A stretch of DNA of 26,572 bases from Eubacterium sp. GTDB taxonomy: Bacteria; Bacillota; Clostridia; Lachnospirales; Lachnospiraceae. The translations under genes and the position numbers were made by a program. The stretch lies in assembly GCA_024681495.1 (NCBI GenBank), contig JAILAS010000164.1:1-26572 (forward strand), read 5' to 3'. Positions 6,503 to 14,117 of the stretch are shown in pieces; position 1 is the first letter of the stretch, and each line of letters opens with the position of its first letter. The notes beneath the pieces were generated by a model. That model saw only the letters and a list, made by a program, of their open reading frames with translations. It did no database searches and was not told the DNA's origin.

Positions 6503-7705
6503 CTAGGCTAAACGATATGATGAAATAACCCCGTCGAGGCCTTCCACTGCAGCCTTGAACTCTCCTTCGGTAACGGGCTCGGTGACGATTCCGACCTCTC
6601 CCGAAATTCCGGGAACAGTAACTGTCTGCGCCACATTGAACGCCTTTTTGGCAGCCTCGCCGTCTCCCTCAATTCTCACGAAGAACGTGTTCTTTACGGA
6701 AGATACATCCGGGAGAGCGAGCCGGTCGGCGGTAAAGGTAATGCCCGTGTTATTGTCGAGGTTCTTAACGATGTCAACGACATCGGCAACCACTGCGCTG
6801 GCCGTGGGAAGCTTGCCCGCTCCGCGGCCGTAGAACATAGCATCGTCGAGCACGTTTCCGTGTACGAATACGGCATTGAATACGCCGTGAACGTTGTAAA
6901 GGGGATGCTCGCTGTCAAGCATGAAGGGGGCAACCATGGCGCTGTAACCCGCATCGGTCTTCCTGCTGGTGGCAAGGAGCTTAATGGTGCGGCCCATAGC
7001 TGCTGCGTACTTCATATCCTCGGGCTTAACCCCTGTTATTCCCTCGGTATAAATCTCCTCGAAGTCCACGGTCTTTCCGCTGATAAGAGATGTAAGAATG
7101 GCGATCTTCCTGCAGGCGTCGTATCCCTCCACGTCATCTGTGGGGTTGGCCTCGGCATATCCAAGCTCCTGCGCCTCCTTGAGAACGTCCTCAAAGCGCG
7201 AGCCCTCCACATCCATCTTCGTGAGGATGTAGTTGGTGGTTCCGTTGAGGATTCCGGTGATCTCTTCTATCTCATCGGCTGTAAGGGATGATGTAAGTGC
7301 GCGGATAATGGGAATACCGCCGCCTACCGATGCCTCGAAAAGGAAGTTGATATTCTTCTCCTTCGCAATAGCAAGGAGCTCCGCACCATGCTTGGCAACA
7401 AGGGCCTTGTTTGAGGTGGTGACGCTCTTTCCGGCCTCCAGGCACCTCTTTACGAAGGTGTGTGCAGGCTCCACTCCACCCATGGTCTCTACGACCACCT
7501 TTACCTCGTCGTCGTTGAGGATTTCTTCAATATCCTTAACGAACAGATCGTGGTGGGGATCGTCAGGAAAATCCTTAAGGTCGAGAATATACTTGACCTG
7601 AACCTCCTGTCCGGCGTTCTGAGCAATGCGCCCGCCGTTAATGTCGATGACTTCCACAACTCCGGAACCGATGGTTCCATATCCCATTACAGCTATTTTA
7701 ACCAT
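6503..7705 (-). CDS. hom: Homoserine dehydrogenase
   Basis: The protein has 400 residues. The N-terminal NAD(P)-binding motif is VMGYGTIGSGVVEVI, then VETMGG, SVTTSNKALVAKHGAEL (with the catalytic-domain Lys), and GILNGTTNYILTKM, a homoserine dehydrogenase hallmark. A C-terminal ACT-like segment (FFVRIEGDGEAAKKAF... through the end) may bind a feedback inhibitor. It reduces aspartate semialdehyde to homoserine for Thr and Met synthesis. An ATG also occurs at 7714, but GAGAGG abuts it; the same site lies nine bases before ATG 7705, and the protein family starts with MVKIAV, so 7705 is chosen. It is co-transcribed with lysC. Confidence 0.95.
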   Translation of the reverse strand: MVKIAVMGYGTIGSGVVEVIDINGGRIAQNAGQEVQVKYILDLKDFPDDPHHDLFVKDIEEILNDDEVKVVVETMGGVEPAHTFVKRCLEAGKSVTTSNKALVAKHGAELLAIAKEKNINFLFEASVGGGIPIIRALTSSLTADEIEEITGILNGTTNYILTKMDVEGSRFEDVLKEAQELGYAEANPTDDVEGYDACRKIAILTSLISGKTVDFEEIYTEGITGVKPEDMKYAAAMGRTIKLLATSRKTDAGYSAMVAPFMLDSEHPLYNVHGVFNAVFVHGNVLDDAMFYGRGAGKLPTASAVVADVVDIVKNLDNNTGITFTADRLALPDVSSVKNTFFVRIEGDGEAAKKAFNVAQTVTVPGISGEVGIVTEPVTEGEFKAAVEGLDGVISSYRLA

Positions 7706-7736
7706 TCTTATCATCCTCTCGCTTCTTCAAAATTCA

Positions 7737-7760
7737 CTGCGTCTAAAAAAAACTACGCAG
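7737..7760 (-). other. Hairpin with an oligo-U loop in the hom leader
   Basis: The leader between the predicted start and hom holds a 6-bp inverted repeat, CTGCGT and ACGCAG, around a 12-base loop that reads as eight consecutive U in the mRNA. There is no T-run after the stem, so it is not a terminator. It could be a protein-binding or mRNA-stability element; no function is known. Confidence 0.4.
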
Positions 7761-7765
7761 TATTG

Positions 7766-7794
7766 ATACTACCATAATAAGCATGAATATGCAA
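7766..7794 (-). promoter_or_regulatory. Sigma-A promoter of hom-lysC
   Basis: On the minus strand the -35 TTGCAT (7789-7794) is separated by exactly 17 bases from the -10 TAGTAT (7766-7771). It lies in the gap after prfB and gives a leader of about 55 bases before hom. Confidence 0.65.
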
Positions 7795-7817
7795 ACAAAC
7801 GCCCCTCTGTCCCCGGC

Positions 7818-8919
7818 TTATGCCAGGGATTTGAGGTAGGCGTTGATAAAGATATCAATATTTCCGTCCAGAACGCTGTTTGCATTGCTGGTTTCAGCCG
7901 ATGTTCTGTGGTCTTTGACCATGGTGTACGGCTGAAGTACGTAGGATCGAATCTGGCTTCCGAACGCATTGTCGGACACCTCGCCACGGATCTCCGCGGC
8001 CTTCTGCGCATTCTCCTCCTGCTTGAGCAAAAAGAGCCTGGCCTTCAGCATCTGCATGGCCTTGTCCTTATTCATGTGCTGGGAGCGCTCGTTCTGGCAC
8101 TGCACCACGATTCCCGTGGGAAGGTGGGTAATCCTGAGGGCGGACGACGTCTTGTTGATGTGCTGTCCGCCGGCTCCGCTGGACCTGTAGGTATCGATTC
8201 GAAGGTCGTCGTCGTTAATCTCGACATCGACATCCTCCTCGATGTCCGGCATTACGTCGCAGGCAGAGAACGAGGTCTGGCGCTTATTGTTGGCGTTGAA
8301 GGGGGACAGTCTCACCAGGCGGTGCACTCCCTTCTCCGACTTGAGGAACCCGTACGCGTTGACTCCCTTGACCTCGAAGGTGACGGACTTTATTCCGGCC
8401 TCGTCGCCGTCGAGCGAGTCGAGCACCTCCACCTCAAAGCCGTGGCTCTGGGCGAAGCGGGTGTACATCCTGAAGAGCATCTGTGTCCAGTCGCAGGCCT
8501 CGGTGCCGCCGGCGCCGGCCTGAAGATTGACGATGGCGCTGTTCGCGTCGTACTCTCCCGAGAGGAGAGTCTTCATGCGGATGGCCTCGAGCGCGCCCTT
8601 GAACTTCTCGAGTGCGTCGGCCACCTCCTCGATTAGGCTGAGGTCGTTCTCCTCGTCTCCCATCTCGATCATGGTCTCGATGTCCTCGAAACCGGTTTCG
8701 AGCCTGGTCGCCTCCTCGATATCGTCCTTAAGGGACTTGAGCTCCACGTTCTTTTGGGTAGCCGCCTCCTGGTCATCCCAAAATCCGGGCTCCTCCATCT
8801 GTCGCTCGAGCTCCTGAACCCTCTGTTCCTTATCTGTTAAGTTAAAGTGAATCCCTCACTTCCGTCATGGTTTTCCTGTACGATTCAAGCTCGTACCGGT
8901 AGGGATCGTATTCTACCAT
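7818..8919 (-). CDS. prfB: Peptide chain release factor 2, made by +1 frameshifting
   Basis: The gene needs a +1 shift. A first 25-codon frame starts at ATG 8919 (ribosome site AGAAGGTGA) and ends at TAA 8842-8844. The second frame then continues to 7818. Joined, they give 366 residues, the standard RF2 length. SPF, the stop-codon reader, falls at 205-207 and GGQ, the peptidyl-tRNA hydrolysis motif, at 250-252, the same numbers as in E. coli RF2. The N-terminal coiled domain (VQELERQMEEPGFWDD) is typical. RF2 ends translation at UGA and UAA. The gene lies 30 bases after ctpA and probably ends the ftsEX-ctpA transcript. The recoding stop is UAA rather than the usual UGA (separate entry). Confidence 0.95.
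8841..8859 (-). promoter_or_regulatory. Programmed +1 frameshift site of prfB with a UAA stop
   Basis: The mRNA reads AGG GAT TCA CUU UAA C. AGGGA is the internal Shine-Dalgarno-like stimulator, in the same position (three codons before CUU) as AGG in the E. coli site. CUU is the slippery codon, and the stop is at 8842-8844. Slippage past one U gives Leu-Asn and continues in the main frame. The textbook site ends CUU UGA C. Confidence 0.85.
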
Positions 8920-8949
8920 AAACGTCACCTTCTTTCTGTGATGTAGTAT

Positions 8950-10407
8950 TTATTCTGCAGTAAGCACTTCTATGGCTTTTTGCAACTGATTATCCGTCTC
9001 CATGGAATAGTCCGCGTCTTCTCCGGCGGTGTTCTCATATTCCAGTTCGACGTCGGGCTCGATTCCCACCTCGTTGAAGTTATTTCCCTTGGGAGAATAG
9101 AACTTGCCGATGGTAATCTTTATGGCGCTGCCGTCATTTAAGGCAAATATGGACTGATATACGCCCTTGCCGTATGTGGTGGTGCCGACGAGAGTCGCCC
9201 AGTCGTAGTCGGCCAGGGCGGCCGCGAATATCTCCGAGGCGCTCGCAGAATTACCGTTTATTAGGAGCACCATGGGTATGTCCAGCTGGGTCTCCTCGTC
9301 GGACGTATAATCCTGACGGTTGCCCTGCTTGTCCTCCGTGTATACGACCGTTCCCTCGGGAAGGAGGTCGTCGAGCATCTGGGCGCAGACGTCGAGCACT
9401 CCGCCGCCATTGTCCCTGACATCGATGATGAGGGAGGTCATGCCCTGCTCATTCAGCTCCTCGAGGGCATCCTCGAACTGCACCGAGGTATTGGACGAGA
9501 ACTGAACGACCTGTATGTATCCCACGCCATCGTCGAGCATGGTCGAGCTGACTGTCTCGATATCCACCTCGTCCCTCACGAGCGTGTAATCCTTGCTCTT
9601 CGAGTCCCTGTAGATGGTGAGGACCACCTCGGTGCCGGTCTCTCCCCTTATCTTCGACGCCACGTAGCTGGCATCATCGGTAGCCTCGATCTCCACTCCG
9701 TCCACGGCGGTGACAAGGTCTCCCGCCTCGATGCCGGCCTCCTCGGCCGGGGAATCGGAGTAGACGTACGTTATCGTAACGTAAGCCTCACCGTCGTTCT
9801 TGGTGAGCACAGCCCCTACGCCATCGTAGGTCCCGCTGGTGGACTCGGAGAGCTCCTCGTACTCCTCCTGCGTGTAGTAGGTGGTATACGCATCGCCCAA
9901 GCCCTCGGTAAGGCCCTTGAGCACACCATCCTGCATGTCGGAAATATCCATTCCGTCGTAGTAGTAGGTGTTAAACATGGTAAGCAGGGTGTTTATCTTC
10001 TCGAGCACCGCCTCGTCGAAGACGTCCGATACGGAAGCCTCGTCGACCACGTCGCCGCTGGCATCCTCCGAAGCGGACTGCGATGTGGACGTGTCACCAT
10101 CGGACTCCTCTGTGGTAGTGACCTCGGTCTCCATGTTTACGCCCCTGTTCCTGAAAAGGCTGAAGGCGAAAACTCCCGTAGAGAGAATGGCTCCTATGCA
10201 AAGGCCCATCACAAAGATCATCATTCCGCGCGAGCGATTCGGTCTGTCGGCGTTGCGGCCGCCGCTCTCCTTCGGTTCCATGCCGGAAGATTCGCCAAAG
10301 ACCGGATTGCCGCCCGCAGGGGGCTCGGGCGTCCTCTCTTCCTCGTGGGCATCCCCGAGTTCGAAGGGACCCCTCTGCTTGTTTTCTAAATTTTCATCTT
10401 CGTACAT
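8950..10407 (-). CDS. ctpA: Carboxy-terminal processing protease, S41 family
   Basis: The protein has 485 residues. An acidic, Pro-rich cytoplasmic N-terminus (1-58) is followed by one membrane segment (about 61-85), a Ser/Thr/Asp-rich linker, a PDZ domain (about 190-270, YDGVGAVL...SPAEEAGIEAGDLVTAVDG) and the S41 protease domain. The catalytic pair is Ser389 in SASASEI and Lys414 in TYGKG, 25 residues apart as in Prc and CtpB. It cleaves extracytoplasmic proteins near their C-termini. It follows ftsE-ftsX, whose complex controls wall hydrolases during division, so a joint wall-related role is likely; this is inference from order. A GTTAGGTGA site precedes ATG 10407. The N-terminal cytoplasmic extension is longer than in many CtpA proteins. 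Confidence 0.93.
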   Translation of the reverse strand: MYEDENLENKQRGPFELGDAHEEERTPEPPAGGNPVFGESSGMEPKESGGRNADRPNRSRGMMIFVMGLCIGAILSTGVFAFSLFRNRGVNMETEVTTTEESDGDTSTSQSASEDASGDVVDEASVSDVFDEAVLEKINTLLTMFNTYYYDGMDISDMQDGVLKGLTEGLGDAYTTYYTQEEYEELSESTSGTYDGVGAVLTKNDGEAYVTITYVYSDSPAEEAGIEAGDLVTAVDGVEIEATDDASYVASKIRGETGTEVVLTIYRDSKSKDYTLVRDEVDIETVSSTMLDDGVGYIQVVQFSSNTSVQFEDALEELNEQGMTSLIIDVRDNGGGVLDVCAQMLDDLLPEGTVVYTEDKQGNRQDYTSDEETQLDIPMVLLINGNSASASEIFAAALADYDWATLVGTTTYGKGVYQSIFALNDGSAIKITIGKFYSPKGNNFNEVGIEPDVELEYENTAGEDADYSMETDNQLQKAIEVLTAE

Positions 10408-10493
10408 TTTTAAATCTCACCTAACAGTAGTTTATTTACATCCGGCGCGGCACCGGACGCATTCGCGAATCGCAGCCAATTCCCCGGATATAT

Positions 10494-10530
10494 TAAAGTG
10501 AAGCGGCCGCAATCGCTCCGCTTCGCTTTA
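10494..10530 (-). other. Hairpin between ftsX and ctpA
   Basis: A 13-base inverted repeat (10494-10506 with 10518-10530) has one internal mismatch and an 11-base loop. No T-run follows on the minus strand, so it is a poor terminator. It may be an mRNA-processing or stability element that separates ftsX from ctpA expression. A second, smaller stem (TCCGG/CCGGA, about 10441-10456) lies nearer ctpA. No convincing promoter was seen in this 172-base gap (10408-10579). Confidence 0.45.
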
Positions 10531-10579
10531 CATGCTTATCATCAGGGCAACAGCCCATCCGCCGCACATTTCCCGACCG

Positions 10580-11470
10580 CTAAACGTCGAGGTGGCGGCG
10601 CACCGTGAAGAAGCTGCCCACAAATCCGATTCCCACTCCCATAAGGAGCGCTACGGGAACCAAATACATAAATACAGTCTGCACGGGAAGGAATGCCAGT
10701 ATATCGGCGAGGAACGTAAACGTCCCTCCTATATAGTTGACGATCCTGACATAGAGGACGTACAGAATCACCAGGGGGATAATCGATCCCACCACGCCAA
10801 TCAGTATGCCCTCTACCACGAAGGGTCCCCTGACGAAGACGTCGGAAGCTCCGATGAGCTTCATGATCCCGATCTCCTCGCTTCGCACCGTGATTCCGAT
10901 GGAGACGGTGTTATTGATGAGGAAGACGGCCACGCAAACCAGTATGATGATTATGGCCGCCGATATGTATGCCACCAGGTTATTGAAATCCGAGAGGATG
11001 TTTGCTGCAACCACTGACTGATTGACCTGGCGAACGCCGTCGATATCCTCGATGAAGGACGCGAGCGTGCTCTGCATCGATATGTCGTTAAGGTAAATCT
11101 CGAAATTGGCGGAGTCCGCGAGGGGATTGTCCTCCAGGAGGCCTTCTGCCGCCTCTTCGGAACCGTCCATGTATTCGTCGATATACTGCTGAAGCGCCTC
11201 TTCGGCCGATACGTATACGATCTTCGCTACCTCTGCGCGCTCGGAAATGGTGTTTCCTATCTCCTCTATCTTCTCATCTGTTATGCCCTCTTCAAAGAAG
11301 ACTGTGATGGTCACTCCCGACTCGGCCTCGCGAATCATCTCCCTGAAGTTAAGGACCAGCGAAAATATGAGTCCGAACAGAAAGATGCATGCCGCCATCG
11401 TGGCTATGGAAGCGAGAGAGAAGAACTTATTTCTCCATATATTTTTTATTCCCTGCCCAAGTACGTACAT
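10580..11470 (-). CDS. ftsX: Cell-division ABC transporter permease-like protein FtsX
   Basis: The protein has 296 residues with the FtsX plan: a cytoplasmic start MYVLGQGIKNIWRNKF, TM1 (about 20-42), a large extracytoplasmic loop (about 43-170) with ITVFFEEGITDEKIEEI, then three membrane helices at about 172-195, 218-242 and 265-288. The cytoplasmic segment IGITVRSEEIGIMKLIGAS couples to FtsE. FtsX carries no substrate; with FtsE it transmits ATP hydrolysis across the membrane to activate peptidoglycan hydrolases. It lies 18 bases after ftsE. The nearby NlpC/P60 gene (15271-16770) could be a target, but in other species the partner differs, so this is only a suggestion. Confidence 0.95.
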   Translation of the reverse strand: MYVLGQGIKNIWRNKFFSLASIATMAACIFLFGLIFSLVLNFREMIREAESGVTITVFFEEGITDEKIEEIGNTISERAEVAKIVYVSAEEALQQYIDEYMDGSEEAAEGLLEDNPLADSANFEIYLNDISMQSTLASFIEDIDGVRQVNQSVVAANILSDFNNLVAYISAAIIIILVCVAVFLINNTVSIGITVRSEEIGIMKLIGASDVFVRGPFVVEGILIGVVGSIIPLVILYVLYVRIVNYIGGTFTFLADILAFLPVQTVFMYLVPVALLMGVGIGFVGSFFTVRRHLDV

Positions 11471-11488
11471 CTGTTATCTCCGATTCAT

Positions 11489-12175
11489 CTATCTGAATGT
11501 CTTTTCATCGTGCAAGCTGTCACTCACGAGGACGCCCTTCTTAAGGGCAATTACCCTCTTCCTCATGGCGTTGACAATTTCGAGATTATGGGTAACCACG
11601 ATGACCGTGGTGCCGCGCTTGTTTATCTCATCGAGAAGCTTCATAATCTCCCAGGCGTTGTTGTTATCCAGGTTTCCGGTGGGCTCGTCGGCCAGGAGAA
11701 TCCTGGGATTGTTAATGAGGGCCCTGGCTATCGCCACCCTCTGCTGCTCTCCACCCGACAGCTCGTCCGGAAAGGACTTATACTTCTCAGCGAGTCCGAC
11801 CATGGAGAGCATGGTGGGCACCTTCGTGCGAATGGTGCGCCCGGACGCGCCTATGACCTTCTGCGCGAACGCAATATTGTCGTATACATCCCTGTCCTTG
11901 AGCAATCTGAAATCCTGAAAGACGCAGCCTACATTCCTGCGGTATCTGGGAATCTGCTTACGCCTTACCCTGGAAAGCTGACGATCGTTTACGTATATCT
12001 CCCCGCTGGTGGGCTCGATCTCCTTAAGCAGGAGGCGAATGAGGGTCGATTTACCGGAGCCGCTGTCTCCGACAATAAAGACGAACTCCCCCTCGTCCAC
12101 GCTGAGGCTTATGCCGTGCAAAGCATGAGCTCCGCCGGGATATGTCTTTGTAACATTTTCCAACGAGATTATCAA
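11489..12175 (-). CDS. ftsE: Cell-division ATP-binding protein FtsE
   Basis: This ABC ATPase of 228 residues has Walker A GDSGSGKST at 36-44, a Q-loop (CVFQDFRLL, with the FtsE-typical QDFRLL), signature LSGGEQQRVAIARAL, Walker B ILLADEPTGNLD and an H-loop VVTHN. The opening MIISLENVTKTYPGGAHALHGIS matches FtsE. It pairs with FtsX encoded directly downstream and acts at the inner face of the membrane. It starts 13 bases after the PucR-type regulator gene and probably shares its promoter (about 14084-14112). Confidence 0.96.
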   Translation of the reverse strand: MIISLENVTKTYPGGAHALHGISLSVDEGEFVFIVGDSGSGKSTLIRLLLKEIEPTSGEIYVNDRQLSRVRRKQIPRYRRNVGCVFQDFRLLKDRDVYDNIAFAQKVIGASGRTIRTKVPTMLSMVGLAEKYKSFPDELSGGEQQRVAIARALINNPRILLADEPTGNLDNNNAWEIMKLLDEINKRGTTVIVVTHNLEIVNAMRKRVIALKKGVLVSDSLHDEKTFR

Positions 12176-12188
12176 TTCAATTCTCCCA

Positions 12189-13283
12189 TCATGAATAGTC
12201 CATATTTTCCATGTGCTTCATATATTTTACTACCATCATAGCTATTTTAAAAGTGATGGCATCCTCGAATACCCTGAGGTCGAGGCCGGTGCCCTTCTGG
12301 AGCTTGTCGAGCCTGTACACCAGCGTATTCCTGTGGATGTAGAGCTGGCGTGACGTCTCGGATACGTTGAGGTTGTTCTCGAAAAACTTGTTAATGGTGG
12401 CAATGGTCTCATCGTCGAAGTGGTCGGGGGACTTATTGCCGAAGATCTCGTTTATGAACATCTTGCAAAGGGGCATGGGAAGCTGATAGATAAGGCGTCC
12501 TATGCCGAGGATGTTATACGCGACGATGTTCCTGTCCTCGAAGAAAATCCTGCCCACGTCAAGAGCCATGCGCGCCTCCTTGTATGAGCGCGAAACCTCC
12601 TTGATGTCGCCGACAATGGTTCCGTAGGCAATGTGCATCTTAGCCTCGCGGTCGTCATCGACGGCCTTAAGGATCTTCTCGCCCACCTTCTCCATGTCCT
12701 CGTACTGCTCCTTATCGGTGAGCTCCTTCACGAGAACAATGCTCTTCTCATCTACGGCCGTGATGAAATCCCTCTTCGACGTGGAGGAGAATGCCTCCCT
12801 TATCTTCTCGAGATCGGCGCCCTCGTTCTCACGCGTGGTCTCTATGATGAAGACCACCCTGCGGGTCTCTGTGTCGATGTGAAGCTTCTTGGCGCGATTA
12901 TAGATGTCTACCAGAAGCAGATTGTCGAGGAGCAGGTTCTTAATGAAGTTGTCCTTATCGAACCTCTCCTTATATGCAATCAGGAGATTCTGGACCTGGA
13001 AGGACGCAATCTTGCCGATCATGTATACGTCCTTGCCCTCGCCATAGGCCAGCAATATGTATGCCACTTCCTCTTCCTCGATCACCTTAAAGAACTGGCA
13101 GCCGGAGACCACCTGGCTCTCAGCGGGAGACTGGGCGAAAATGCGCACCGCCTCCGTATACTGCGCCACGTCCTCGAACGTGGATGCCAATGGCTTGGCG
13201 TCCGTGTCGAGCACGCACAAATCCGTCTTGGTAATCTCCTTGAGACCATCAATTGTGGATTGAAGAATCTGATTTGAAACCAT
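12189..13283 (-). CDS. PucR/CdaR-family transcriptional regulator
   Basis: The protein has 364 residues. The N-terminal part (about 1-130) resembles the sensory domain of sugar-diacid (CdaR-like) regulators. A central region (about 145-270; HIAYGTIVGDIKEVSRSYKEARMAL) matches the GGDEF-like domain of this family. The C-terminus (about 305-360; FFENNLNVSETSRQLYIHRNTLVYRLDKLQKGTGLDLRVFEDAI, split over the helix-turn-helix) is the PucR C-terminal DNA-binding domain. It starts 2 nt after the preceding gene. Location directly ahead of ftsE suggests it is co-transcribed with, and perhaps controls, the division/wall genes rather than sugar-diacid use; no diacid genes are near. The ligand is unknown. 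Confidence 0.88.
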   Translation of the reverse strand: MVSNQILQSTIDGLKEITKTDLCVLDTDAKPLASTFEDVAQYTEAVRIFAQSPAESQVVSGCQFFKVIEEEEVAYILLAYGEGKDVYMIGKIASFQVQNLLIAYKERFDKDNFIKNLLLDNLLLVDIYNRAKKLHIDTETRRVVFIIETTRENEGADLEKIREAFSSTSKRDFITAVDEKSIVLVKELTDKEQYEDMEKVGEKILKAVDDDREAKMHIAYGTIVGDIKEVSRSYKEARMALDVGRIFFEDRNIVAYNILGIGRLIYQLPMPLCKMFINEIFGNKSPDHFDDETIATINKFFENNLNVSETSRQLYIHRNTLVYRLDKLQKGTGLDLRVFEDAITFKIAMMVVKYMKHMENMDYS

Positions 13284-13285
13284 AC

Positions 13286-13990
13286 CTACATCTCCCTCTC
13301 ATCATTGTTATCATTCCCGGTGCGGGCCGCCAATTTGCCGGAGTGCCTGCGAAACAGCATACCTCCAATAACGTTGCGAATAAGATTGCCCACCACGCTC
13401 CTATTTTGGGCCTCGGGATCGTCCGCTCCCAGCCCCACCCACAACTTGGCGTAGATTCTGTCCTTATAGTTGTTAATAAACACATCCTGGTCCGGAGACT
13501 CAAGAATGGATATAACAATATCCGGCAGAAGTACGTTAATGTCGTTTAGGGTGTTTTCATTTTTCGAGATGTCATCCCCAATGACACCTTCTCCCAGAAG
13601 CTTGATATGCTTATACTTCTCTTCAATCCTGCTTCTGAAAATAGAGACTTTGTTTTTATCGGGCCCAATAAGATAGATGCTGTATCCGCTACGCGACGTG
13701 CGAAGCATGAAGTCCTCGAAGAAGGCACCCACCTTAAGCTCGTTTATGCGATACACGGAGGTAATACCCGCCTCCGCGAGGACAGACTTATCCTCAATCA
13801 CGGCCAGATCCGCAGATTCCAGTGCGCGATGTATCTCCTCGTTCTCCGAAGCCATGATGAGCTGCTCCATGGTCACCAGCCTGACGACGTTCATGACGTC
13901 GTTACGCAAGAACCCCTCCGTAGCCTCCAGAGATTCCCTAATACCGTAGTTATTCAATTCAAGTCCAAGTACACTAAGCTTTCTAATCAT
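13286..13990 (-). CDS. Degenerate WecG/TagA/CpsF (GT26)-like protein
   Basis: The 234-residue protein follows the GT26 plan. The segment at about residues 36-75 (MEQLIMASENEEIHRALESADLAVIEDKS) corresponds to the family's acceptor-site block. GYSIYLIGPDKNKVSIFRSRIEEKY and LLPDIVISILESPDQDVFINNYKDRIYAKLWVGLGA correspond to the donor-binding half. Family members use UDP-sugar donors to build lipid-linked wall polymers. Here the usual GxPKQE motif reads ESPDQD, and the Thr-x-Asn of the first block is not kept, while the Asp of the PDG motif may remain (EDKS). It may therefore have changed or lost activity. It is the first gene of the ftsEX operon. The ATG at 13990 has only a weak ribosome site. 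Confidence 0.72.
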   Translation of the reverse strand: MIRKLSVLGLELNNYGIRESLEATEGFLRNDVMNVVRLVTMEQLIMASENEEIHRALESADLAVIEDKSVLAEAGITSVYRINELKVGAFFEDFMLRTSRSGYSIYLIGPDKNKVSIFRSRIEEKYKHIKLLGEGVIGDDISKNENTLNDINVLLPDIVISILESPDQDVFINNYKDRIYAKLWVGLGADDPEAQNRSVVGNLIRNVIGGMLFRRHSGKLAARTGNDNNDEREM

Positions 13991-14083
13991 AAATATCTAC
14001 TACGCAAAATAAACAAAAACCGCGTCTATTTTTATGCGTAAAATCCAAACGTTCAAGTCAAAGAGTTAAAAATTGCCAAAAAG

Positions 14084-14112
14084 AGTATAACAGACAAGGG
14101 CTGTTTTTGCAA
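14084..14112 (-). promoter_or_regulatory. Sigma-A promoter of the ftsEX-ctpA-prfB operon
   Basis: On the minus strand the -35 TTGCAA (14107-14112), a 17-base spacer and the -10 TATACT (14084-14089) sit just after the patatin-like gene stop. The leader is about 87 bases and holds a TACGCA/TGCGTA inverted repeat around a U-rich stretch (about 13998-14037). Confidence 0.7.
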
Positions 14113-14117
14113 CAAAA

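Noticed and set aside
7760..7820. Lysine riboswitch or T-box ahead of hom-lysC
   Set aside because: The leader is only about 55 bases, with a single short hairpin; there is no room for either element.
8842..8919. Separate 25-codon peptide upstream of a truncated prfB
   Set aside because: The peptide matches the RF2 N-terminus and the shift site has the stimulator and slippery codon, so it is one frameshifted gene, not a small ORF or pseudogene.
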